From: Candidatus Poribacteria bacterium
GTDB lineage: Bacteria; Poribacteria; WGA-4E; PCPOR2b
Assembly: GCA_003635265.1 (NCBI GenBank)
Contig: PYIZ01000050.1
Span: forward strand, 124,001 to 188,000
Direction of reading: 5' to 3'
DNA: 64,000 nt
Both the position numbers and the translations under genes were made by a program. Of this stretch, positions 52,114 to 60,751 are shown piece after piece. Each line of letters starts with the position of its first letter. The first letter of the stretch is position 1. Below the pieces are notes generated by a model, which was given only the letters and a program-made list of their open reading frames with translations, had not been told where the DNA came from and made no database searches.

Positions 52114-53259
52114 ATGCCCAGAAACTGCTTTGGAGAAGAGGAATTAACCTATCTACGAGAAGTCATTGAAAGTCAAGACGCATGGCGGTGGGGACGAAGC
52201 AATTTCGTGCCGAGATTTGAGGAAGAATTCGGAAAACATCTGGGTCGGAAATACGTCCACGCCGTAAACTCAGGCACCAGTGCCAATACAACGGCTTACG
52301 CCAGTCTGGGGCTAGATGTAGGGGACGAAATTATCTGTCCGGCTATCGCACCGATTTTCGTATCCTTTCCAGTCGTTGCGATCGGCTGCGTTCCCGTATT
52401 TGCCGACGTGGATCCGAGGACACAGATTATTTCAGCCGAGGGAATTGAAGCGTGCATCACGCCGCGGACACGCGCTGTGGTGGTCGTCCATCTATACGGT
52501 CAACCAGCACTGATGGACGAGATTATGGCTGTCGCAAAGAAGCACAACCTGAAGGTTGTGGAGGATTGCTCGCAGTCCTACGATGCCTACTACAAGGGGC
52601 GCAAGGTCGGCACCATCGGTGATATTGCCTGCTTCTCTATGCAGCAATCGAAGCATATCACGTCCGGCGAAGGGGGAATGGTTACCACAGACAATCCGGA
52701 ACTCTATAAACGGGCGACAGAGTTTTCAAATTCTGGGATGCCGTGGTATCTGTACGATTTGGAAAGACCAGAAGCGAAACCTGTCAACGGTTTGCCAACG
52801 CGAGGACATTTCTCGTTTGGGCACGATTTCCGATTCAGCGAACTTCAGGGTGCGGTGGCATTCGCTCAGTTGGAAAAGATTGACCGGTTCAACGCCCGGC
52901 GGCGGGAACTTGTCGAAAAGATTGAAACCGAGCTATGTAACGTTCCGAATGTGCGGTTGGCGTATGTCTATCCAGAAACCCAACCCAACTACTGGCTGTA
53001 TCCGGTGTGGGGACCCGAATCATTGGGGACCAGAGGTGAGATTAACTACATAGAAGTAGAGTATCAGCGTATGCAGGCGATGCGTCAGACTTCCGTCGGT
53101 GTGCCACTACCCGACTATGTGCGGTATGTTCCCGGATCTTGTCCAAACGCGGAGAAATCCACCCGAGGCATGTGGAGTTTCTTTGTTCATCACAGCGTCG
53201 AGGACGATGAACTGGAAAAGTCAATCCGTGAATTCAAGGAAAAAGTCAAGGAGACATAA
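52114..53259 (+). CDS. DegT/DnrJ/EryC1/StrS family PLP aminotransferase
   Basis: Aminotransferase of 381 aa, similar to the one at 44.6-45.9 kb. Motifs: VHAVNSGTSANTTAYASLGL (PLP phosphate site), HNLKVVEDCSQSYDAYYKGR, and the Schiff-base Lys in CFSMQQSKHITSGEGG. The ATG follows AGAGGGGGATCGAC. A Gfo/Idh/MocA gene follows 5 bases after its stop. This pair (dehydrogenase plus transaminase) converts an alcohol through a ketone to an amine in amino-cyclitol and amino-sugar pathways. Here the substrate is unknown. Confidence 0.92.
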   Translation: MPRNCFGEEELTYLREVIESQDAWRWGRSNFVPRFEEEFGKHLGRKYVHAVNSGTSANTTAYASLGLDVGDEIICPAIAPIFVSFPVVAIGCVPVFADVDPRTQIISAEGIEACITPRTRAVVVVHLYGQPALMDEIMAVAKKHNLKVVEDCSQSYDAYYKGRKVGTIGDIACFSMQQSKHITSGEGGMVTTDNPELYKRATEFSNSGMPWYLYDLERPEAKPVNGLPTRGHFSFGHDFRFSELQGAVAFAQLEKIDRFNARRRELVEKIETELCNVPNVRLAYVYPETQPNYWLYPVWGPESLGTRGEINYIEVEYQRMQAMRQTSVGVPLPDYVRYVPGSCPNAEKSTRGMWSFFVHHSVEDDELEKSIREFKEKVKET

Positions 53260-53264
53260 TCGAA

Positions 53265-54287
53265 ATGTCAACGCTCGGATTGGGTATCATCGGGTTAGGA
53301 GTCGGCAAGGGTGCCCTACTTTTGAACCAGAAATCTGATAACCCAATAAAGGTGTGCGCGGTGGCGGACAAAGACCCGGTGCTTCTAAAACTTGCGCATG
53401 AGGATCATGGGATCCGATTTGTCACCGAGGACTATCGCGAGCTGCTGTCGCGGTCTGAGGTCGATGTCGTGGGCGTTTTCACCCCCGACCACCTGCACGG
53501 CGAACATGCGGCGGCGGCACTAGAGGTCGGAAAGCATGTTATATGCACCAAACCGATGGTGACCACCATGGCGGATTGTGAGCGATTGGTCAATCTGGTG
53601 GATCGAACGGGACTTAAATTCGTTGCGGCGATGACTTGGCGCCATCTTCCGAAAATCGTTGCAGCACGTCGCTCCTTTGATGAGGGCAATATAGGAGAAG
53701 TAACACTGATCGATACCGGTTATGTTCATGATATCCGCAGGGTCTGCGAAATCACGCCGTGGCGGATTACAGCACCGCAGGATTTTCTCTTTGGGGGAGG
53801 TGCTCACGCCATAGATTGCGTGCGATGGTTTGCTGGAGATATTGACACTGTCCATGCGTTCGCCCTGAACAGTGGTGTTATCCCAGACTATCCTATAGAA
53901 GATACGTGGATTCTCAATCTTAAGTTTACCAGCGGTGCGCTTGGACGCGTCTCTGTGATATGCAGCGCAATCAACTCACCCCCGGATGCACATCAACGAC
54001 TGGTAATCTACGGCACAAAAGGCACCTTAACCGGTTTAGATCTCGGTATAGACGGCGTGCTCGCACGTGAAGCGTTGAATGCCGCCCCACCAGCTAACAA
54101 GGAACGCCTCATCGAAGGGCATGCGAATGAACTGCTGCTGTACTTCCACAAAATGGCACATTGGATTGTTGAAGACAAAGAACCCACACCTTCTGTCCGG
54201 GACGGTGCGCGGGTTGTCGCAGTTGCCTTGGCAGCCCAGGAGTCCCTTTTAACTGGGCAAACTGTGAAAGTGCACAACGATTTCTAA
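53265..54287 (+). CDS. Gfo/Idh/MocA family oxidoreductase
   Basis: Dehydrogenase of 340 aa. The Rossmann loop LGIIGLGVGKGALLLNQ is followed by VGVFTPDHLHGEHAAAAL, then HVICTKPMVTTMADCE (KP motif with the base Lys) and GGGAHAIDCVRWFAGDIDTV (His of the proton relay). It lies 5 bases after the aminotransferase, almost certainly co-transcribed. The pair would oxidise a hydroxyl to a keto group for subsequent transamination, an inference from neighbours. Confidence 0.92.
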   Translation: MSTLGLGIIGLGVGKGALLLNQKSDNPIKVCAVADKDPVLLKLAHEDHGIRFVTEDYRELLSRSEVDVVGVFTPDHLHGEHAAAALEVGKHVICTKPMVTTMADCERLVNLVDRTGLKFVAAMTWRHLPKIVAARRSFDEGNIGEVTLIDTGYVHDIRRVCEITPWRITAPQDFLFGGGAHAIDCVRWFAGDIDTVHAFALNSGVIPDYPIEDTWILNLKFTSGALGRVSVICSAINSPPDAHQRLVIYGTKGTLTGLDLGIDGVLAREALNAAPPANKERLIEGHANELLLYFHKMAHWIVEDKEPTPSVRDGARVVAVALAAQESLLTGQTVKVHNDF

Positions 54288-54338
54288 CGGTGGTCTACAA
54301 CCACATCAGTGAATTCCAGTTGACCACCCATTCACCCG

Positions 54339-54806
54339 TCACATTTCACGTTTAGCAGAATCCGATTCAAGTTGGCGCTCCTGTTTGACGAGTGCTGCCC
54401 TGCCCACAAGCACTAGAGCGCACCAGCCAACCAAGCCAACAGCAGCACCAGCAGCGATTGCGATGCCGGCGGCTTTGCCTGTCTCGATTTTCTTGAACGT
54501 TTCCTCGTCGAACTCACAGGAGATGCTTCTCGGATTTCGCAACGCAATGCCGCGCTTATCCTCCTTTTGCCAGTATTCGACTGTTGGTGCCTTATCTCCT
54601 GCCGTTCTGATGTTACCTTTCAAGGAGGGCGCGTCTACGTTTAAGGTGCTTTCGCCACGTTCACCCTCCCACACGGCTTTCACCCCTACCGTTCCTTCGC
54701 CATCTTCAAGCGGTTCGAGATTCACCCGCGTCACCACATGGTCGGTAATTGCGAGAATAGCCCGTTTAAATTTTGATGCCGATACAACCCAATTTTCTAA
54801 AATCAT
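54339..54806 (-). CDS. Hypothetical protein with one C-terminal membrane helix
   Basis: Not recognised. The 155-aa protein has no signal peptide. Residues ~1-105 look beta-rich and soluble (HVVTRVNLEPLEDGEG, VGVKAVWEGERGEST). A single hydrophobic helix follows at ~112-138 (AAGIAIAAGAAVGLVGWC) with a charged cytoplasmic-type tail, suggesting a tail-anchored membrane protein. A perfect palindrome (54829-54849) lies just upstream of its start. Confidence 0.55.
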   Translation of the reverse strand: MILENWVVSASKFKRAILAITDHVVTRVNLEPLEDGEGTVGVKAVWEGERGESTLNVDAPSLKGNIRTAGDKAPTVEYWQKEDKRGIALRNPRSISCEFDEETFKKIETGKAAGIAIAAGAAVGLVGWCALVLVGRAALVKQERQLESDSAKREM

Positions 54807-54828
54807 GATATACCCTCCTAGTTCGATA

Positions 54829-54849
54829 ATGTTACTTATTATGTAACAT
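54829..54849. promoter_or_regulatory. Palindrome ATGTTAC-N7-GTAACAT
   Basis: Perfect 7-bp inverted repeat with a 7-base spacer between two minus-strand hypothetical genes. It could be an operator or a hairpin in the intergenic transcript. Confidence 0.4.
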
Positions 54850-54867
54850 GTTTAGTTGATGACAATC

Positions 54868-55275
54868 TCAACTACTGATTAGTTCCTGCTTGTAGGTGTC
54901 CACGATGGCATCGAAAATACGGTCAGGAATAAATTCCAGCTGCGAATCCAACTCCGATTCGACATTGACCATCATGCTGTGATCGAATGTATCTCGTTCT
55001 GCACAAGGGTCAAAGGACTCACCATGTTCTTCTAGCATTTCAGCGAGCCTTGCTGGGGTCAAGCCCTCGGAAACTCCGTGAAGTCCATAAGCCGTTCCCC
55101 GGTAGCCTTTGTCATAATCTGTGCTAAGATGCTTTCGTAAGATTTCCTCACGTGCCGCTCCCTGCGCCCCACTGTTTTCGATCTCTTCCATCGCCTCAAT
55201 TGCGCGTGAATCGAGTTCAATCTGGAACGCTGTTGAGGCATCATCAGCAGCAGCGGGATAGATTTTATATGGCAT
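54868..55275 (-). CDS. Hypothetical acidic protein
   Basis: Not recognised. Acidic protein of 135 aa with mostly helical predicted character (AIEAMEEIENSGAQGAAREE, TPARLAEMLEEHGESFDP, LEFIPDRIFDAIVDTYKQE). No signal peptide, membrane segment or metal motif. The ATG has AGGAGGCGT upstream, supporting expression. It lies between the ROK kinase gene and the tail-anchored hypothetical, all minus strand. Confidence 0.6.
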   Translation of the reverse strand: MPYKIYPAAADDASTAFQIELDSRAIEAMEEIENSGAQGAAREEILRKHLSTDYDKGYRGTAYGLHGVSEGLTPARLAEMLEEHGESFDPCAERDTFDHSMMVNVESELDSQLEFIPDRIFDAIVDTYKQELISS

Positions 55276-55317
55276 TTACGCCTCCTTGTTCTATTGATAA
55301 TTCCGTCCGTTTACGTT

Positions 55318-56295
55318 TCAGGGTAATCTTTGACGCGCTAAAACGGATGCTCCAATCACACCCGCGTTATCGCCAAGAGTTGCTTCGACAATATGAACAC
55401 CGTCCATCGTTGTAGGCAAAGCGTATTTCGCTGCCGCTTGGCGGATCGGCTCTAACAAACTATCCCCCATCGCTTCGATAACACCCCCACCGAGCACAAC
55501 CATTTCAGGGTTCAAAAAATGGACAATCGAAGCCACGCTAATTCCTAGATATTTCCCAGCCCGTTGCATCACCTTAATCGTTGGCTTATCGCCACGCTTG
55601 ACAGCTTTAGCGATGGCTTGACTCCGAATTTGGTCGAGTTTTCCGCCGTTTAGCTTGGTGAGTATGCTTTTCTTCCCCTTCTTTAGGATAGCTTTCTGAA
55701 GTTCCCTCGTAATTGCGGTACGACTAGCAACAGCCTCGAGGCAGCCGAAATTGCCACACCCACACCGGGGACCATTCGCTTTCACAATCATGTGACCAAC
55801 TTCCCCAGCAGTTTTGTTGACACCGTGATAAAGTTTTCCATCCAAGATAATGCCACCGCCGATTCCTGTGCCAACAAAAATCCCGACAAGATTTTTTACC
55901 CCTTGGCCAGCGCCGAAGGCAGATTCACCGAGTGTCCCTACATTGACATCGTTATCAACGAAGGTCGGGATGCTAAGGTTTGCTTCTAGCTCTGCTTTGA
56001 GTGGTACGTTTGACCAACCGAGATTAGGAGCGAAGATAATGACGCCTGTTTCCGGATCGAGTGGGCCCGGCGATCCGATACCGATTGCACGGATCTGAGA
56101 AGGTTTGAGTTCAGCACCGCCAATTGCTTCTACGATACATCGCGTGATCCGTTTAATTACTTCATCGGCCCCTTTCTTTGGCTTTGTCGCTGTTTTGGCT
56201 TGTTGAACAATTTCTCCTTTGGCGTTAATAACAGCAGCCAAGATTTTCGTGCCTCCCATATCTACCCCGACGACATAATCATCATTTATTGCCAT
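55318..56295 (-). CDS. ROK family sugar kinase (glucokinase-like)
   Basis: ROK kinase of 325 aa. Phosphate-1 ATP motif VGVDMGGTKILAAV (residues ~10-23), catalytic Asp in FVDNDVNVGTLGE, sugar-binding GEVGHMIVKANG, and the zinc motif CGCGNFGCLEAVAS (HxxGxxCxCGxxGCxE-type) are all present, followed by VVLGGGVIEAM. It phosphorylates glucose or another hexose in the cytoplasm. Without an HTH domain it is a kinase rather than a ROK repressor. The ATG follows AAAGGAGACATAGCAA. Confidence 0.93.
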   Translation of the reverse strand: MAINDDYVVGVDMGGTKILAAVINAKGEIVQQAKTATKPKKGADEVIKRITRCIVEAIGGAELKPSQIRAIGIGSPGPLDPETGVIIFAPNLGWSNVPLKAELEANLSIPTFVDNDVNVGTLGESAFGAGQGVKNLVGIFVGTGIGGGIILDGKLYHGVNKTAGEVGHMIVKANGPRCGCGNFGCLEAVASRTAITRELQKAILKKGKKSILTKLNGGKLDQIRSQAIAKAVKRGDKPTIKVMQRAGKYLGISVASIVHFLNPEMVVLGGGVIEAMGDSLLEPIRQAAAKYALPTTMDGVHIVEATLGDNAGVIGASVLARQRLP

Positions 56296-56379
56296 TTGCT
56301 ATGTCTCCTTTGCGTACTGAACTAAGTGGCTTGCTTCTTAAATTCGGCGACAGGGGGACGGAGGTGCCATCTAGACTCC

Positions 56380-56883
56380 CTAGGAGGACTGCGCTGCTCC
56401 CAATTTACCTGTAACGATTTTAAGGAGTTGCCCCTTGAAATCTGTTTCTTCAAGCGCATCCCATTGTTGCAAAAACGCCTCATACTTTGCCTTCCGCATC
56501 TCACGGTAGCGGAGCAGGAGGGCATTGATGCCAATTGCATCAGTCTCTGTATCCCCTTGGTCTGGAAGTGCCTTCAAATAATCCGTCAGGACCATCTCGA
56601 CCACATCACAATCGTGAATATCACCCAACTGTTCCTGCAAATCTTCCAATACCTTCAAGAAATCCTTGAATGCCTTGCCATAGTTGATGGTGAAGAATTC
56701 CATCGAATAGCGGAGTCGCTTCACTGAGATTCGCAGATTGTGGAGTTCCTTGATATTATCTGGATTGCGAATGGATTCCGCCCACGAGTACACTTCCTGA
56801 ATCTTTACAGCAAGGATAACCTGTGCATTCCAACGATAGCTCAATTGTGGGTAAATCCCCTTTGCTTTCCACGCTTTTGCCAT
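56380..56883 (-). CDS. CHAD domain protein, C-terminal-half type
   Basis: Protein of 167 aa representing half of a CHAD domain. The helix ELHNLRISVKRLRYSMEFF (residues ~45-63) is the second-half motif of canonical CHAD domains, followed by LEDLQEQLGDIHDCDVVEMV. CHAD domains bind polyphosphate through their conserved basic residues (known for the family). Its start lies 2 bases after the stop of the other half-CHAD gene, and both proteins begin MAKA..KGI, suggesting a split and tandem origin. Localisation to polyphosphate granules is inferred. Confidence 0.85.
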   Translation of the reverse strand: MAKAWKAKGIYPQLSYRWNAQVILAVKIQEVYSWAESIRNPDNIKELHNLRISVKRLRYSMEFFTINYGKAFKDFLKVLEDLQEQLGDIHDCDVVEMVLTDYLKALPDQGDTETDAIGINALLLRYREMRKAKYEAFLQQWDALEETDFKGQLLKIVTGKLGAAQSS

Positions 56884-56885
56884 AT

Positions 56886-57356
56886 CTACACCTCAAAAAA
56901 TTCCAAGAACCTTTGCTCAAAATTATTCCTGTCAAGTTCTTCAAACATTGCAAACATCGGTGCACGCCGTTCTTCCCGTTCTTTCTGGAGATGCCTCATC
57001 AGGTTTTGAACGCCAATCTGTGCATCTTCTGGCACCGTTAGCACATCTTTTTGAAAACGATCAATCAGCACATCTAAATCGCGCACGTCTCCCAGCGTGC
57101 TCGTAATCTGTTCGACCCGTTTGAGATACCAGCGGAACTCCTTTTTGGGGGTGAAGCAATCCGCAAAGTTTCGCAGCGCAGCGCGCAGTCGGCGAGAAGC
57201 GACCCGCATATCATGGACGTACTCGATATCCCTCCCATCAATCGCTCCCGCTTTGAAAGACATCATCTCATGCAGCCGGGTTGTGATAATCCTTCGGGCA
57301 CACTCTTCAAGGCTTTTTTTCGGTGCAATACCTTTGACATTCCGTGCTTTCGCCAT
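56886..57356 (-). CDS. CHAD domain protein, N-terminal-half type
   Basis: Protein of 156 aa from ATG 57356 (AGGAGAAGGGAT upstream; the frame continues open to 57401). It carries the first-half CHAD motif YVHDMRVASRRLRAALRNF (residues ~45-63) and LGDVRDLDVLIDRF. A whole CHAD domain is about 200-250 aa with two such four-helix halves, so this gene and the next together equal one domain. The CYTH gene ends 16 bases upstream. Normally CYTH and CHAD are fused or adjacent. Confidence 0.85.
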   Translation of the reverse strand: MAKARNVKGIAPKKSLEECARRIITTRLHEMMSFKAGAIDGRDIEYVHDMRVASRRLRAALRNFADCFTPKKEFRWYLKRVEQITSTLGDVRDLDVLIDRFQKDVLTVPEDAQIGVQNLMRHLQKEREERRAPMFAMFEELDRNNFEQRFLEFFEV

Positions 57357-57372
57357 ATCCCTTCTCCTTCTT

Positions 57373-58041
57373 CTAATTCTGCACCTTGACGCCGAACACA
57401 TTTAAGAGTCTTAAACCTCGCTCATACTTCGATTGGAAGGTCGGGATCAGATCGTATTGTTGAGATAATGCTTCAGCGACCTGTTCTAGGAACGCAGGTT
57501 CGCCAGCTTTGAGTTCTAACTCCACGCCATACTCCTGAACGGATTGTGTTCCATCCCTATTTGCATACCGTACCTCATCCAAGCAAACCTCGATACACCC
57601 CGCATCAGCGTTCAAAGACCACGTTTCGCGACAATTTTCGACATGCAAGATGGGGAATACCTTCTCTCCCTTCAGATATTTCACCGCCGCTTCGACCGCC
57701 TGCACGCGAACCTTCTCAAGGTTGCCGCTTAGGAGTGCTTGCACCTGTTGGTCGGTAATCGGCATTTCCAGTTCTGTATACGTATAAATATCTTCGGTCT
57801 GGGCTTTGAATGTAACGAGTTGTGTTTCTTCCTCGGTGTTTCCGTATGCGAGGGTTTTCTTCCTGATGCGTAAAGCAGCACCATTTCGTGTAAGCAGTCC
57901 GGTGGTTGTATCGAGGTAGGTGTCCTGTTGTGGAGTGCTTTGCTGATCTGAAAGTGTATACCCCGCCACCTGTTTCTGCGAGCGAATCTGATCGAACACC
58001 TGTGGCGATTTTGCCTGAAATTTTGCTTCGACTTCAATCAT
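57373..58041 (-). CDS. CYTH domain protein
   Basis: Triphosphate-tunnel protein of 222 aa. The ExExK signature is at the very start (MIEVEAKF), followed by ALRIRKKTLAYGNTEEETQL, LVTFKAQ and WSLNADAGCIEVCLDEVRYA with alternating charged residues lining the tunnel, and a final SKYERGLRLL. Family members hydrolyse inorganic triphosphate, make cAMP (class IV cyclases) or act on thiamine triphosphate. With two CHAD genes directly downstream, a polyphosphate or triphosphate substrate is favoured. The ribosome site is weak. Confidence 0.9.
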   Translation of the reverse strand: MIEVEAKFQAKSPQVFDQIRSQKQVAGYTLSDQQSTPQQDTYLDTTTGLLTRNGAALRIRKKTLAYGNTEEETQLVTFKAQTEDIYTYTELEMPITDQQVQALLSGNLEKVRVQAVEAAVKYLKGEKVFPILHVENCRETWSLNADAGCIEVCLDEVRYANRDGTQSVQEYGVELELKAGEPAFLEQVAEALSQQYDLIPTFQSKYERGLRLLNVFGVKVQN

Positions 58042-58107
58042 TATCTAGGTGCACCAAAGATTATTAAGATTCACTTCCAACCACTGAATTTGAGGTATGT
58101 CGAGGAA

Positions 58108-59139
58108 TCAGTCGATCAGCTTGTTCACCATGAAAAACGTTCGCTGTGGGTAAATATCCTGAAGGATTGAAATTGATTCCTCCGTATAGATGGCATCGAC
58201 ACAGCTGCCACAGATCCGAATCATGCCTTCGATGTTTCCACGCATATACGGATCAGTACTCGCCGCTTTATCCCAAACACTTCCAAGTATCCCGCGCGGT
58301 TCAATCGCCTTCGGATCATGTCCGAAAGCACACCGTTCAATCGCAAACTGATTGAATAGGAGTTCTACCTGTGATGCGTCCTCCCACCAGCGGCGTGTGC
58401 CAACCGGGCTGGTCAACGAGTGATTCGGGGCTAACAACGGATGCTCGAATCTACCTTCCCGCCGGAGGGCATCAAATCGATTATTCAGTTCGTCAACGCT
58501 GCCATCAAAACCAGTTGGAGGACCTGCGTGGAAAAAACCCCACTCCTCTGCCCGATGAGCAACCGGCAATCTCTCAATCCATTCTAACGTGCCGTCTGCC
58601 TCAATGATACGGAGAAACAGATGCCATGCATTCCAGCGATCTGAGGTGAAGTGAGGATGGTTGAGTCGCCACCGCTGCGTTGCGTACTGAATCAGCGCAT
58701 CGGAATCGGGGTCGGATTTTGCTGCTGCCTGATAAATCTCTGCGATTACCTGCGTCGAGAGCGGCTCAATGTGCAGATGCCGCAACGAATTGTCCAATTC
58801 CTCGTTTTCCCCCGCCCATGAAATCAACGTCTGCCAATGTTCGGGATTTGTCAACCACTCTTGGCGGTGATGCTTATTGTGAACGGCACGGAGTAAGAGA
58901 AGTTCATGGTTTCCAAGAAGCGCAATCACCTGATCAGGAACCTGACATTCTAGCGATCGAATCAGATCGATAACCTGCTTGGAATCAGGACCGCTCGTAA
59001 CATAATCGCCGAGGAGAAACAGACATGCCTCTCCTCCGATCCACTGATTGCTTTCATCAATTAGTTGTGTGTGCAGCAGCAGATTGCGAAAAGCTCGGTA
59101 GTTGCCGTGGATATCTGAGATAATATACCATAAACGCAT
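58108..59139 (-). CDS. Calcineurin-like metallophosphoesterase
   Basis: Phosphatase of 343 aa from ATG 59139 (a TTG at 59145 is also in frame). Dimetal motifs are in order: ISDIHGNYRAF (D-x-H), LLGDYVTSGPDS (GDxxxxG), LLGNHELLLLR (GNHE), with later His residues in FFHAGPP and FGHDPKAIE. The pattern is that of PPP-type serine/threonine or diadenosine-tetraphosphate phosphatases. Between the first motifs and the C-terminal part lies a large helical insertion (residues ~90-190). The neighbouring CYTH/CHAD genes suggest a phosphoanhydride-related role (inference). Confidence 0.88.
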   Translation of the reverse strand: MRLWYIISDIHGNYRAFRNLLLHTQLIDESNQWIGGEACLFLLGDYVTSGPDSKQVIDLIRSLECQVPDQVIALLGNHELLLLRAVHNKHHRQEWLTNPEHWQTLISWAGENEELDNSLRHLHIEPLSTQVIAEIYQAAAKSDPDSDALIQYATQRWRLNHPHFTSDRWNAWHLFLRIIEADGTLEWIERLPVAHRAEEWGFFHAGPPTGFDGSVDELNNRFDALRREGRFEHPLLAPNHSLTSPVGTRRWWEDASQVELLFNQFAIERCAFGHDPKAIEPRGILGSVWDKAASTDPYMRGNIEGMIRICGSCVDAIYTEESISILQDIYPQRTFFMVNKLID

Positions 59140-59224
59140 AAGCAATTATACCAAATGGTCTGCTCTCAAGAAATTTCTAAAGCAAATCAAGAATCGATCG
59201 AAATTTCATCTTTGACTTGCTGGT

Positions 59225-60598
59225 TCACTTCAAGCGGTGTATATAAATATCACCAATATCGCTGCGGGCATCGCTCCACACAACGCTCAATGCATCTGGC
59301 TCGGCTGCGACGACATAAGGCGGTTGCTGCACACCCTCCGCCGTGCATAGAGGAATTCCATTTTCAGTCCAAAGTGTTTTTCCCTCTAAATTGATTTTTT
59401 GTCCGTAGATCGCATCATTGCTCTCATCGCCGTAATCTTCTCGAAAATCGAGCCACGCGACAAAAAATTCGTTCTCACCATACCGAGTCAGGAACGGTTT
59501 GTCCTGATACCCTCCAGCGGTGCACAACGGGATTCCATTGGGTTTCCACTGAGGGCGTCCATCGGCATCAATTCGTTGAGCGTAAAGATCTGAAAAGACA
59601 TCCCGTTCATCGCGCCAGACAGCTACTACTCCCCCGCGCCCGTCGCTCGTAATTGTACGATTTTTTTGAACTCCCTCCGCATTACAAATCGGCACACCAT
59701 TCGCTTCCCAAACCTTGTTTCCCGCTGAGTTTATCCGCTGCGCGTAAAAATCATCGTTGATAAAGTTTTCATAGATCTGCCAGACGACGATAAGACCACC
59801 CCGTCCATCGCTCACAGCACGCGGCTCACCCTGCAATCCTTCTATCGGTGAAACAACCGTTGGTGCCCCCCAAAGGTGTTTACCATCCATACCTATTCGA
59901 TGCGCCATGATATCCCACTGCTCGTAACCGATGACCTCCCACCAGACGACGTAGAAACTATCCGCATCGCCGGAGACCAACCGGGGAGTGCTCTGAAGCG
60001 CTTCGGACGGGAAAACTGGTACACCATCAAGTTCCCACAACGGTTGACCGTTTCCGTCAATTCGCTGGACATAGAGATCGTGTAGGTCAGGGTTGCGACG
60101 CCGATCTTTCCAAACAATAATCGCTCCGCCTGCCTCATCACTCAGCATTTCTATATCAGATTGGTCAGCCGGGTGTGTACATACGGGAACACCCCCGTCA
60201 GGCATCAGCCTATTCCCTGATAGATCGATCGCTTGAGCGTAGACATCCCAATTGCCCGGTGCGCGCTGATCCGTCCAAGCGATGATTATACGCGCATCGT
60301 TACGCACCATTCGCAGCCAGCGCTGATCACGTCTTTTGTCGCAAATTGGCACACCGCCTTCAGCCCATAACGGCATACCATCGGGGTTGAGCCGTTGGGC
60401 ATAAACATCCCAATCCCTCCCGGTGCGGAAGTCCTCCCAGATGATAACTGTTCCGCCAACGCCATCACTGACTCCTCGCGGTGCAAACTGACCTTGATGG
60501 GCAATCGCAATGGGAATATTCTCTGAAGCACCAACTAGCATAGAGCCGAACAAGAGGGGCGTACTGAATAACATCAACCAGAAGCGTATCTGTTTCAT
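59225..60598 (-). CDS. Secreted protein of eight WxDxR / DxYAQR repeats
   Basis: Exported protein of 457 aa from ATG 60598: signal peptide (residues ~1-24), then eight tandem ~52-residue repeats. Each has a hydrophobic strand ending VVWxDxR, then DxYAQRI followed by a DGxxLW and a GxPxCT ending (for example DLYAQRIDADGRPQWKPNG). The last repeat is shortened and ends the protein (IYIHRLK). This pattern suggests an extracellular beta-propeller, perhaps eight-bladed. No catalytic residues are visible. It may be an adhesin or binding module. Confidence 0.8.
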   Translation of the reverse strand: MKQIRFWLMLFSTPLLFGSMLVGASENIPIAIAHQGQFAPRGVSDGVGGTVIIWEDFRTGRDWDVYAQRLNPDGMPLWAEGGVPICDKRRDQRWLRMVRNDARIIIAWTDQRAPGNWDVYAQAIDLSGNRLMPDGGVPVCTHPADQSDIEMLSDEAGGAIIVWKDRRRNPDLHDLYVQRIDGNGQPLWELDGVPVFPSEALQSTPRLVSGDADSFYVVWWEVIGYEQWDIMAHRIGMDGKHLWGAPTVVSPIEGLQGEPRAVSDGRGGLIVVWQIYENFINDDFYAQRINSAGNKVWEANGVPICNAEGVQKNRTITSDGRGGVVAVWRDERDVFSDLYAQRIDADGRPQWKPNGIPLCTAGGYQDKPFLTRYGENEFFVAWLDFREDYGDESNDAIYGQKINLEGKTLWTENGIPLCTAEGVQQPPYVVAAEPDALSVVWSDARSDIGDIYIHRLK

Positions 60599-60698
60599 GT
60601 TTTGCTCGCCTCCGTACCGTGTTAAGCGCAATCGGCGTGTGCAGCAAGGCCCAACTGGAGGATATGTAGAACTGCTTTAGCAGACACGAACTACTGAG

Positions 60699-60751
60699 GT
60701 CAGTTACCTCGCCCTAAAGGACGGGGCTTCCACTGCTAAGAAGTTGGTGAA
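60699..60751 (-). mobile_element. IS200/IS605-like right-end remnant (copy 2)
   Basis: Copy of the 52-bp element at 12137-12188, differing by one inserted T. It underlies the stop codon of the isochorismatase-like gene: the last four residues (SPTS) and TAG of that protein are read from the element. It probably inserted at or near the original 3' end of the gene. No transposase gene is linked. Confidence 0.55.
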
